A DNA stretch of 64,000 bases, from positions 744,001 through 808,000 of the forward strand of contig NZ_CP044399.1 of NCBI RefSeq assembly GCF_008931805.1, written 5' to 3'. The DNA comes from Moritella marina ATCC 15381 (GTDB taxonomy: Bacteria > Pseudomonadota > Gammaproteobacteria > Enterobacterales > Moritellaceae). The position numbers were made by a program, and so were the translations under genes. Below are positions 16,485-23,766 of the stretch, in pieces. The notes beneath the pieces were generated by a model. The model made no database searches. It was not told the origin of the DNA and worked only from the letters and a program-made list of their open reading frames with translations. Numbering within the stretch: position 1 is the first letter of the stretch; each line of letters starts with the position of its first letter.

Positions 16485-16577
16485 GGTGCTGACTGTAGCT
16501 AAAGTCTTGTTGTTATGGGAAGATTATCCCTCTTGCACGACCGTGCAAAGGTATGAACTTGGTATTATAGGAACAGC

Positions 16578-17435
16578 ATGAATAATTTAGATATAGCGGT
16601 AACAACACCTGAAAACAAAACTAACTTACCTGTTAAATGGCTGATGACAGTTTTAATTATTGCGATAACTGTTTTAGGCCTTGTTCGTATTGCTGATGAA
16701 AAAGCGCATACCATGGTTGATGACTCAATTGTTGCTGCCGGTGCGAGTTTCGCTATTGCCCGTACGCTCGATGCCGTTATATCGGTTGTTAAAAGCACTG
16801 AGCTTTCAGTTGGTGTAGCATCGATTGATATTGGAGAAATGCTCAACCCGGTAAGCGACTTGATCAACAAGTTTACCTGGGTGATGACATTAGCTGTCGG
16901 CTCATTAGCGTTACAAAAAATTCTGTTGATGATGATGGCGTCTAAATTAGCGAATATCTTATTAATACTCGCGTCTTTTGCATTGCTCATGACTATGTGG
17001 ATTCGAGGCACTAAGCAATATAGAAAAATAGCGCAGTCAGCATTTAAAGTGATCGTATTAATACGCTTTGCTGTCGTATTATCGCTTGGACTCAATATTA
17101 TGGTTGATAAGCTGTTTATCGACGAACAAATTCAACGACAATCCAGCCAAATTGAAGGTGTAACGGCATTAGTTAAAGGTGTTCAAGATGGTGATGCGGA
17201 ATTAGCAGTTAAAGCAGAACAGGGCTTTGTGGATGCAATGAAAGCCAGTTGGGAAAATGCCACAAACAAACTAAAAGTTGAGACAGATAAAGTGGCTTAT
17301 ATGCAACAAAGTATCGAAGATTCCATTATTAGCTTTATGGAACTAATGGCATTGTTTTTACTTAAAACGATCTTATTACCAATAGGCTTTTTGCTTATGC
17401 TTAAACAGCTCGTTTTTAGCAAAATAACCTTGTAG
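16578..17435 (+). CDS. Multi-pass membrane protein of unknown function
   Basis: 285 residues, not recognised. Hydrophobic segments lie near residues 20-38, 98-115, 120-140, 160-180 and 255-280, with a charged helical, coiled-coil-like stretch (about 190-250) between the last two. The central part FTWVMTLAVGSLALQKILL suggests a pore or scaffold role but no motif supports it. ATG at 16578 has AGGA 6-7 nt upstream. A 176-codon antisense frame covers its first half; I prefer the plus strand because it is longer, has a ribosome-binding site and a plausible membrane topology. Confidence 0.75.
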   Translation: MNNLDIAVTTPENKTNLPVKWLMTVLIIAITVLGLVRIADEKAHTMVDDSIVAAGASFAIARTLDAVISVVKSTELSVGVASIDIGEMLNPVSDLINKFTWVMTLAVGSLALQKILLMMMASKLANILLILASFALLMTMWIRGTKQYRKIAQSAFKVIVLIRFAVVLSLGLNIMVDKLFIDEQIQRQSSQIEGVTALVKGVQDGDAELAVKAEQGFVDAMKASWENATNKLKVETDKVAYMQQSIEDSIISFMELMALFLLKTILLPIGFLLMLKQLVFSKITL

Positions 17436-17590
17436 ACCTATAACATCCTCACTTATAACGGTCGTCATTGATACCGAAATTAATGAATGTTAGCGATATT
17501 AAGTGCTATATGTTCTACTAATTTATTCACATACAAGATGGGGTGGTTTTTCCAATTCCCGCGTAATCCCTCCGATTAATATGAATAGAT

Positions 17591-17616
17591 AAAGGCGCCA
17601 GTTAGGCGCTTTTTTT
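17591..17616 (+). terminator. Terminator downstream of the membrane protein gene
   Basis: AAAGGCGCC-AGTTA-GGCGCTTTTTTT, nine pairs including one G-T wobble, ending in a T run; 155 nt after the stop. Confidence 0.85.
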
Positions 17617-17665
17617 GATCTGAATTCTTCCCATTTTCACTTCTTATTTCATGCCTGCTTCAAAA

Positions 17666-17687
17666 TAGGGTGATCTACATCAAGGTT
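17666..17687 (+). promoter_or_regulatory. CRP-like site upstream of the chitobiose operon
   Basis: The core TGATCTACATCA differs at one base from the CRP core TGATCTAGATCA, centred between 17676 and 17677. It lies 425 bp before chbB, in a 665-bp AT-rich gap (17436-18100) that also holds a palindrome at 17809-17824. cAMP-CRP control would fit a PTS sugar operon. The distance implies a long leader or a promoter near 17.7 kb; I see no confident NagC box. Confidence 0.5.
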
Positions 17688-17808
17688 AATTCGCAATAAA
17701 AATTAAGGTTTGTATTATTTAATATACTTTAGTGTTTTTTTATATTTTTTAATTTCAAACTAGAGCTTAAATTCTAATTGACAGTAGGGGCATTAATCGG
17801 ACGTCATT

Positions 17809-17824
17809 GGGTTACGTGTAACCC
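17809..17824 (+). promoter_or_regulatory. Candidate operator palindrome before chb operon
   Basis: GGGTTAC-GT-GTAACCC, a perfect 7-bp inverted repeat with a 2-bp centre, in otherwise AT-rich DNA 277 bp before chbB. The regulator is unknown; no regulator gene lies next to the operon. Confidence 0.4.
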
Positions 17825-18100
17825 TTTGTATTTATAGGTATTTAATTTTAATTTTATTTTGTTAAATACTCTCAACCTAATTGCGTATTCATAATGTGTA
17901 TTAAAAAATACTGTTTACGGGTGATAAATAATTGCACTTGAAACATATTTCAGATCACAAATTAAGTTTTTATGGTTTGTAAACAAAAAAACATTGGCGC
18001 AACATATACCTCAAAAGGGGATGTGTTAATTCTATTGAAAATAAATATAGAACACATCCTGAAATTAATTTTAAGTTTTAAAATCAAGAGGATATATAAA

Positions 18101-18409
18101 ATGATTAAAGTTTTCCTTTGCTGTGCAGCTGGTATGTCAACGTCTATGGTTGTTAATAAAATGCGTAAGGCTGCAGAGGAGTCTGGTGTTGAAGCTGAAA
18201 TAAATGCTTACTCTATTTCTGCATTTGAGACTGAACTGAAGAAAAATGATGTTTGTTTGGTTGCTCCACAGGTTAAATACAAATTCGCTGAATTCAGCAA
18301 GCGCTGTGAAGAAGAAAATGTGGCGTGCGGACAAATTGACATGATGCAATACGGCATGATGAAGGGCAAAGAAATACTACAACAAGCGATTGATTTAAAA
18401 GCGAGTTAA
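18101..18409 (+). CDS. chbB: PTS chitobiose/cellobiose-type EIIB
   Basis: 102 residues, cytoplasmic EIIB of the lactose/chitobiose PTS family. The phosphoryl-carrying Cys is Cys8 in FLCCAAGMSTSM, followed by the typical MVVNKMRKAAE helix and LVAPQVKYKF. The start at 18101 has AAGAGGA 8 nt upstream; the frame open back to 17972 has no ribosome-binding site and is not conserved-looking. First gene of chbBCAFG: it passes phosphate from EIIA to the sugar carried by ChbC. Confidence 0.95.
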   Translation: MIKVFLCCAAGMSTSMVVNKMRKAAEESGVEAEINAYSISAFETELKKNDVCLVAPQVKYKFAEFSKRCEEENVACGQIDMMQYGMMKGKEILQQAIDLKAS

Positions 18410-18492
18410 ATAATTAACATATGCGTAGCAAGATTGCTGCGTATTTTTTTACAGTGATTCAATACATATTTTTATAAATAAGGAAGTTTTTT

Positions 18493-19833
18493 ATGTCACT
18501 TATCAATTCGACCATGAATTTTGTCGAGCGTGTTATCGCACCTATTGCAGGTAAGGTCGCGAGTCAAAAGCATATTTGCGCCATTAAAGATGGTTTCATT
18601 TCAACAATGCCGTTCTTGATTGTTGGTTCTTTACTGCTGGTATTCGCTAATCCCCCTGGCACGGGTAATTGGTTCTTAGATGGCTGGAATTCAGTTGTAC
18701 AAGGTATCGGTCGTGACAATATTGTGGGTCCATTCTTTGTCAGTATGGGTATATTCGCGATGTACTCGGCTTATGGTATTGCATACAACTTAGCCGAGAC
18801 GCTTAACACTAAAGGTGTTAGCCCAATGAACTCTGGCATGTTGTCTATGTTCTCTTTCCTACTTGCTGTTGCGCCAGCTGTTTGGGTTGGTGGTGAATTA
18901 GGTAGTGTGATCCCGATGGCTTACTTAGGTGGTGCTGGCGCATTTACTGCTATCATTTGTGGTCTATTAGTACCAACACTGCAAACTTTCCTTGTTGAAA
19001 AGAATATTCGTATCAAAATGCCTGAAGCAGTGCCTGAAAAAATATCAGCGTCGTTTGATCTGCTTATCCCTGTTGTTGTGATGATCTTAATTGTACAAAT
19101 CATCAATGGTGTATTGGGTAACTTTGACCTTAATATTGCAACAGGCATCATGGCATTATTCAAGCCACTTGTTGCAGCGTCTGATACCTTCTTTGCCTTT
19201 GCACTTGCTATCTTATTAATTCAATTATTATGGTTCGCTGGTATTCATGGTGCATCTGTTGTTGGTGGCATCATTGGTCCACTATTACTCATCAACTTAG
19301 GTGCAAACCAAGAAGCACTGGAAGCAGGTAGAGAATTACCGGCTATCTTTATCAACCCAGTGATGGACTTCTTCGTATTCGTTGGTGGTTCAGGCGGTAC
19401 ATTAGCACTTGTTTGTATGATGGCTCGCTCTAAATCAGCTCACTTACGTACGATTGGTAAAATGTCATTCATCCCTGGTTGTTTCAATATTAACGAACCT
19501 GTGACTTTTGGTACGCCAATTGTAATGAACCCAACCTTCTTTATCCCTTGGATCGCAGCGCCATTAGTTAACGCATGTATCGTTTGGGGCGCATTCAAAC
19601 TAGACCTAGTATCTAAAGTTGTGGCTTTACCACCATGGACAATGCCTGCGCCAATCGGAGCTGTAATGTCGACAAACTCGATGTTCGCTGCCGTTATCGT
19701 TGCAACTTGCTTCACCGTGAGTGGTTTAATCTTCTACCCATTCTTCAAAGCATATGAAAAAGAATTACTAGCACAAGAAAAATTTGAAGAAAAGGCTGAC
19801 GAAAAAGCATTATCACCAGCAACTGCAGGTTAA
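18493..19833 (+). CDS. chbC: PTS chitobiose-type EIIC permease
   Basis: 446 residues with about ten membrane segments, the sugar-translocating EIIC of the lactose/chitobiose family. Seen: ICAIKDGFISTMPFLIVGSL near the N-terminus, the conserved FWFAGIHGASVV-like loop (LLWFAGIHGASVV, about residue 250), GGSGGTLALV and GCFNINEPVTFGTPIVMNP. These shape the substrate cavity and gate. 83 bp separate it from chbB. Expected substrate is N,N'-diacetylchitobiose, given chbG downstream. Confidence 0.95.
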   Translation: MSLINSTMNFVERVIAPIAGKVASQKHICAIKDGFISTMPFLIVGSLLLVFANPPGTGNWFLDGWNSVVQGIGRDNIVGPFFVSMGIFAMYSAYGIAYNLAETLNTKGVSPMNSGMLSMFSFLLAVAPAVWVGGELGSVIPMAYLGGAGAFTAIICGLLVPTLQTFLVEKNIRIKMPEAVPEKISASFDLLIPVVVMILIVQIINGVLGNFDLNIATGIMALFKPLVAASDTFFAFALAILLIQLLWFAGIHGASVVGGIIGPLLLINLGANQEALEAGRELPAIFINPVMDFFVFVGGSGGTLALVCMMARSKSAHLRTIGKMSFIPGCFNINEPVTFGTPIVMNPTFFIPWIAAPLVNACIVWGAFKLDLVSKVVALPPWTMPAPIGAVMSTNSMFAAVIVATCFTVSGLIFYPFFKAYEKELLAQEKFEEKADEKALSPATAG

Positions 19834-19935
19834 TAACAAGCAGTAAGTATTCACATAGCCATCTCTTACAGTCAAATTAAAGCTAAGAGATGGCTGACTA
19901 AAGTCGCAAATTACAATACAAAAATTAAGGTTCGG

Positions 19936-20256
19936 ATGATGGAAATTACAGAAGAGTTTCTGATGACACTTTTATGCCAAGCGGGGGCAGCGCGTTCAGC
20001 TGTAATGCAAGCAATGGTTGAAGCAAGACAAGGTGATTTCGACTCCGCAAAAGCATCACTTAAAGCGGCAGATGAAGCATTAGAAGAAGTGCATAAATCA
20101 CAGACCGAGCTTATCAGTTTCGATGAAGGTGAGGGCAAAGTTAAAATGACGTTGATTTTAACGCATATTCAAGATCACATTATGAATGCCATGTTGTGTA
20201 AAGACCTAGCATTCGAAATCATTGAACTGCAAAGACGTATTCAAAACGAGGACTAA
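19936..20256 (+). CDS. chbA: PTS chitobiose-type EIIA
   Basis: 106 residues, the three-helix-bundle EIIA of the lactose/chitobiose family that forms trimers and takes phosphate from HPr. The THIQDHIMNAML segment (about residues 73-84) holds the phosphorylated His, and EEFLMTLLCQAGAARS is the usual N-terminal helix. AAGG precedes the tandem ATGs at 19936/19939. 102 bp after chbC and 3 bp before chbF. Confidence 0.94.
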   Translation: MMEITEEFLMTLLCQAGAARSAVMQAMVEARQGDFDSAKASLKAADEALEEVHKSQTELISFDEGEGKVKMTLILTHIQDHIMNAMLCKDLAFEIIELQRRIQNED

Positions 20257-20259
20257 ATC

Positions 20260-21561
20260 ATGTTAAAAATTACTATTATCGGTGGTGGTTCGAGTTACAC
20301 TCCTGAAATTATCGAAGGCTTCATTAATCGTCATCACGAACTGCCTGTAACACACATAGATCTATTTGATATCGAAGAAGGCCGTTACAAAGTTGAGACT
20401 GTTGGCGCATTAGCGAAACGCATGATTGAAAATGCCGGTGTTGATATTGAATTGAACATTGAGTTTGATCGTCGTAAAGCCTTAACTGGCGCCAATTATG
20501 TTTGCTCGCAAATGCGTGTAGGTATGATCCCGGCGCGTGTGCAAGATGAGTTATTGGGTAATAAGTACGGCATGATTGGTCAAGAAACCAATGGTATTGC
20601 CGGTTTTGCTAAAGCAATGCGTACTATTCCAGTGACACTGTCTTTGTGTAAAGACATGGAAGAAATCTGTCCTGACGCTTGGTTAATTAACTTCACTAAT
20701 CCATCGGGTATTATCACTGAAACGGTACTGAAACATACCAACATAAAAGTCATTGGCCTATGCAATGTGCCAGTGTGCACGCAATTTGGTATTGAAGAAT
20801 TGATGGGCACGAAAGATCTGCAGGTGCAATTTGCGGGTTTGAATCACTTTATCCACGCCTTCCATATTTGGGACCACGGTAAAGATCGTATTGGTGAATT
20901 AATCGATAAAGTATGTTCTGGTGAAGAGTTTGCATTGCCTAAAAACTTAGGCGAAGTTACTTGGGTACCTGAGCAATTAAAACACTTAGGCGCATTACCG
21001 TGTGGTTATCATCAGTATTATTACAAGCAAGATGACTTAGAGCAAAAAGAAGTTAAGTCAGAAGGTTACGTAACGCGTGGTGAACAGGTTCAAGAAATTG
21101 AAACAGCACTATTCAAATTGTACGAAGATGTAAATCTTAATGTTAAACCAGCACAATTAGAAGAGCGTGGCGGCGCGCATTATTCAGAAGCAGCATGCGA
21201 ACTAATTAATGCTATCCACAATGATAAGCGTACATTAATGCACGTAAATATTCGCAACAACGGTACGATTTCTGAATTACCTAATGATTGTGCCATTGAA
21301 GCAACGTCAGTGATCACCTCATGTGGGCCACAACCATTAAACCTACCGCCAATTACTAATCCGGCAATTCGTGGTACGTTACAATTACAAAAAGCATTCG
21401 AAGAGCTGGCTGTTGAAGCGGGTGTATTTGGTGATTATGGCGCGGCATTACAAGCATTAACAATCAATCCATTAGTGCGTAAAGGCACGGTAACGAAAGA
21501 AATCTTAGATGAGATGATTGAACTTAACGCGAAGTATTTAACTCAGTTTAACAATAAATAG
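20260..21561 (+). CDS. chbF: Glycoside hydrolase family 4, 6-phospho-beta-glucosidase/chitobiose-6-P type
   Basis: 433 residues, GH4 enzyme using NAD+ and a divalent metal in a redox-elimination mechanism. Seen: NAD-binding IIGGGSSYTPEIIEGF at residues 5-20, GQETNGIAGFAKAMRTIP, NFTNPSG, GLCNVPVC (metal-binding Cys) and GLNHFIHAF (metal-binding His). It cleaves the phosphorylated disaccharide after transport. In the E. coli system ChbF acts on mono-deacetylated chitobiose-6-phosphate, consistent with chbG immediately downstream. Confidence 0.93.
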   Translation: MLKITIIGGGSSYTPEIIEGFINRHHELPVTHIDLFDIEEGRYKVETVGALAKRMIENAGVDIELNIEFDRRKALTGANYVCSQMRVGMIPARVQDELLGNKYGMIGQETNGIAGFAKAMRTIPVTLSLCKDMEEICPDAWLINFTNPSGIITETVLKHTNIKVIGLCNVPVCTQFGIEELMGTKDLQVQFAGLNHFIHAFHIWDHGKDRIGELIDKVCSGEEFALPKNLGEVTWVPEQLKHLGALPCGYHQYYYKQDDLEQKEVKSEGYVTRGEQVQEIETALFKLYEDVNLNVKPAQLEERGGAHYSEAACELINAIHNDKRTLMHVNIRNNGTISELPNDCAIEATSVITSCGPQPLNLPPITNPAIRGTLQLQKAFEELAVEAGVFGDYGAALQALTINPLVRKGTVTKEILDEMIELNAKYLTQFNNK

Positions 21562-21572
21562 CAGAGTGATTT

Positions 21573-22337
21573 ATGCAACTAATCGTAAACATAGATGATT
21601 TAGGTCTGACTGAAAAAGTAAATGAATCTGTTGTCGCCTGCTTTAAAGTCGGTGTTGTGCAATCAACAACGATAATGATGAACCAACCGGCAACCGATCA
21701 TGCGATTGAATTAATTAAGCAGGGCTTGATACCGAATGTTGGTCTACATGTCACGCTGACCAGCGGCAAACCAGTGTTAGATGCGAGCCTAGTGCCAGAT
21801 TTAGTCGATAGTGGTGGTTTCTTTTTAAAGCAAGATAAAGTGATTGCAGCTGAAACGCTCAGTTTTGAGCAAGCTTATAGTGAGTTTAAAGCGCAATATG
21901 ATAAAGCGATCGATGCGGGTATTAATATCACGCATATTGATAGCCATCACTTTGCTGCAGTATTTCCACCTTATAAAAAAGCATTTATTGCTTTTGCCAA
22001 TGATATTGGTATCCCCGTACGCCGTGTTGATCATGTTACATCGGGGTGTGCAGATTTAACTGTTCCAACAACAGAAAAATTTAGCGCTCGATTCTATGAT
22101 GAAGGCGTCACATTAGCGCGACTGCAAGCATTGATCCTTGAGTTTAATGCCGAGATCCCAAATGGCACGTTAGAGCTAATGAGTCATACCACATTAGCAG
22201 GGGATATGTTATTACCAACCTTATCGAGTTATGTTGATAAGCGTGTTGATGAGTTTAATATTCTCACTTCGCAAGCGCTAAAAGATTGGCTAGAGGTCAA
22301 TCGAATCGAATGTGTTAGCTTTACTTCTGTTAATTAA
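21573..22337 (+). CDS. chbG: Chitooligosaccharide/chitobiose deacetylase, YdjC family
   Basis: 254 residues of the YdjC (carbohydrate deacetylase) family. Metal-binding residues are visible in NIDDLGLTEKVN (tandem Asp), HVTLTSGKP and HIDSHHFAAVFP; VRRVDH follows. It removes an acetyl group from chitobiose-6-phosphate so that ChbF can hydrolyse it. Starts 11 bp after chbF and closes the operon. No ChbR-type AraC regulator accompanies it. Confidence 0.92.
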   Translation: MQLIVNIDDLGLTEKVNESVVACFKVGVVQSTTIMMNQPATDHAIELIKQGLIPNVGLHVTLTSGKPVLDASLVPDLVDSGGFFLKQDKVIAAETLSFEQAYSEFKAQYDKAIDAGINITHIDSHHFAAVFPPYKKAFIAFANDIGIPVRRVDHVTSGCADLTVPTTEKFSARFYDEGVTLARLQALILEFNAEIPNGTLELMSHTTLAGDMLLPTLSSYVDKRVDEFNILTSQALKDWLEVNRIECVSFTSVN

Positions 22338-22378
22338 CAATTGTTAAAATAAGATATCTAAAAAGGTATTTTAAATTA

Positions 22379-22409
22379 TACCCATTACGTCAAATCGATG
22401 TAGTGGGTA
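22379..22409 (+). terminator. Hairpin after chbG, possible terminator
   Basis: TACCCATTAC / GTAGTGGGTA with an 11-nt loop and one G-T wobble, 41 nt after chbG; only a weak T tract follows. The remaining gap to fdhD (22338-22717) otherwise contains only the palindrome at 22590-22610. Confidence 0.5.
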
Positions 22410-22589
22410 TTTACTGTCGGCCACCTGTAAAGCTGCGTATCCAGCATTCCATCCAAGCATCCAGTAATCCATCCCTATTTACAGTGATAGCGACCTTCTA
22501 AGATACGTATCACAAAATGACTAAATGTTTGCAGTACACCTTTAGTGAGACTATAGGCTTAAGCCTATGCTTACCTTACATCCCGCGAG

Positions 22590-22610
22590 TTGATAAGTTT
22601 TTCTTATCAA
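22590..22610 (+). promoter_or_regulatory. Palindrome upstream of fdhD
   Basis: TTGATAAG-TTTTT-CTTATCAA, a perfect 8-bp inverted repeat 108 bp before fdhD. The outer TTGAT/ATCAA halves resemble FNR half-sites, but the 11-bp spacing is wrong for FNR. It could be another operator or a hairpin. Confidence 0.4.
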
Positions 22611-22717
22611 ATGCACAAATTTTCTCGATATGTTTATTACGCTGTACGCGTTAGTGTGAAGATCTTGTTTTGCGCATATCCATTTAAAACCGAGATCTAA
22701 TAGAGTGAAGCGTCCCT

Positions 22718-23752
22718 ATGGCTGAACAAAAAAGCAATCAGCAACACCGTACATTCGATAATAAAGATGCGAGATTAAAACACAATTTTCCATATAACAT
22801 GGCAAACACCACGCGAAATGACCAGCTAAGTCATCATACTATGTCAAAGGTAACTACAACGACAAAATCAAAGACTACAGCAACTACAGTGGGCGTAGTT
22901 GCGTGTGCTTTAAAGCAGGTTAATGGTGTAAATATTAGCCTTTGCATCGACTCTGTGATTATTGAAGAACCTTTGCAGATTAGTCTTATTTATAATGACA
23001 CGTTAGGTAAAGAGCAAGAGCGGGTTTATTTAGTCACCATGCGTACACCGGGTGACGATGTTAATTTGGTGACGGGGTTATTATTGGCAGAAGGCATTAT
23101 CAAGCGTGCTGATGACATTGTCGGCATTAACGAACAATTTGATTTAGATGACATTGACCAAAATAAAACCAACCACAATGAAATACATGTACAGCTATCA
23201 CCGGGTGTTGTTGTCGATTGGGCATTAATCAATCGAGATACCACCTCATTTTCCAGCTGTGGCGTATGTGGTAAGTCGTCTATAAAGTCTTTAGAACTGC
23301 GTAATATTATTGATTTAGATACAAGCGCAGGCTGGCTATCTGATCATATTATTCCCCATTTTAGTGAGCAACTGCGCCAATATCAATCGATGTTTAATCA
23401 AACAGGTGGGGTACATGGCTGCGCCTTATTCGATGCTCAAGGCCAACTATTACTGAGTAGTGAAGATGTTGGTCGTCATAATGCCTTAGACAAGTTGCTG
23501 GGAAAACTGGCAAGAAGTCCTGAGTTTGATGCCCTGCATAAAATTACATTTTTAAGCGGACGCATCAGTTTCGAATTAATCCAAAAAGTGCTGGTGTCGG
23601 GTATTTCTATATTAGTGGCTGTCGGTGCACCATCTAGCTTGGCAATTAACATGGCAAAACGTTTCAATTTGACTTTGATAGGCTTTAGCCGTGATGGTGG
23701 ATTCAATATCTATCATGGTGCTTTCCGTTTAAACCTGCTTAATGATAATTGA
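22718..23752 (+). CDS. fdhD: Formate dehydrogenase accessory sulfurtransferase FdhD
   Basis: 344 residues. FdhD moves sulfur from IscS onto the molybdenum cofactor of formate dehydrogenases. Its CGVCGK motif (Cys181, Cys184) carries the persulfide; GGVHGCALF and SEDVGRHNALDKL are further family marks. The protein is longer than E. coli FdhD (277) because of a polar N-terminal extension of some 60 residues rich in Gln, Asn, Thr and Lys; an internal ATG at 22841 would shorten it. It is 14 bp upstream of the YdeP-type molybdoenzyme gene, so this FdhD may serve that enzyme. Confidence 0.93.
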   Translation: MAEQKSNQQHRTFDNKDARLKHNFPYNMANTTRNDQLSHHTMSKVTTTTKSKTTATTVGVVACALKQVNGVNISLCIDSVIIEEPLQISLIYNDTLGKEQERVYLVTMRTPGDDVNLVTGLLLAEGIIKRADDIVGINEQFDLDDIDQNKTNHNEIHVQLSPGVVVDWALINRDTTSFSSCGVCGKSSIKSLELRNIIDLDTSAGWLSDHIIPHFSEQLRQYQSMFNQTGGVHGCALFDAQGQLLLSSEDVGRHNALDKLLGKLARSPEFDALHKITFLSGRISFELIQKVLVSGISILVAVGAPSSLAINMAKRFNLTLIGFSRDGGFNIYHGAFRLNLLNDN

Positions 23753-23766
23753 TATAGAGGATCACA

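Noticed and set aside
16357-16581. Hydrophobic 74-codon plus-strand frame before the membrane protein gene
   Set aside because: Overlaps the coding-like frame 16269-16484 in another frame and has no family features; its overlap with the next ATG is probably accidental.
16565-17095. Minus-strand 176-codon frame opposite the membrane protein gene
   Set aside because: Shorter than the plus-strand gene, low-complexity Ile/Thr/Ser composition typical of antisense of a membrane protein, and no ribosome-binding site.
17841-17870. NagC box before the chb operon
   Set aside because: The region is AT-rich and partly matches the TTATTTT/AAAATAA pattern, but no more than expected for such composition.
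17972-18100. N-terminal extension of chbB
   Set aside because: No ribosome-binding site at 17972, while the ATG at 18101 has AAGAGGA and gives the standard EIIB length.
22590-22610. FNR site before fdhD
   Set aside because: TTGAT and ATCAA halves are present but separated by 11 bp instead of 4, so it is listed only as a palindrome.
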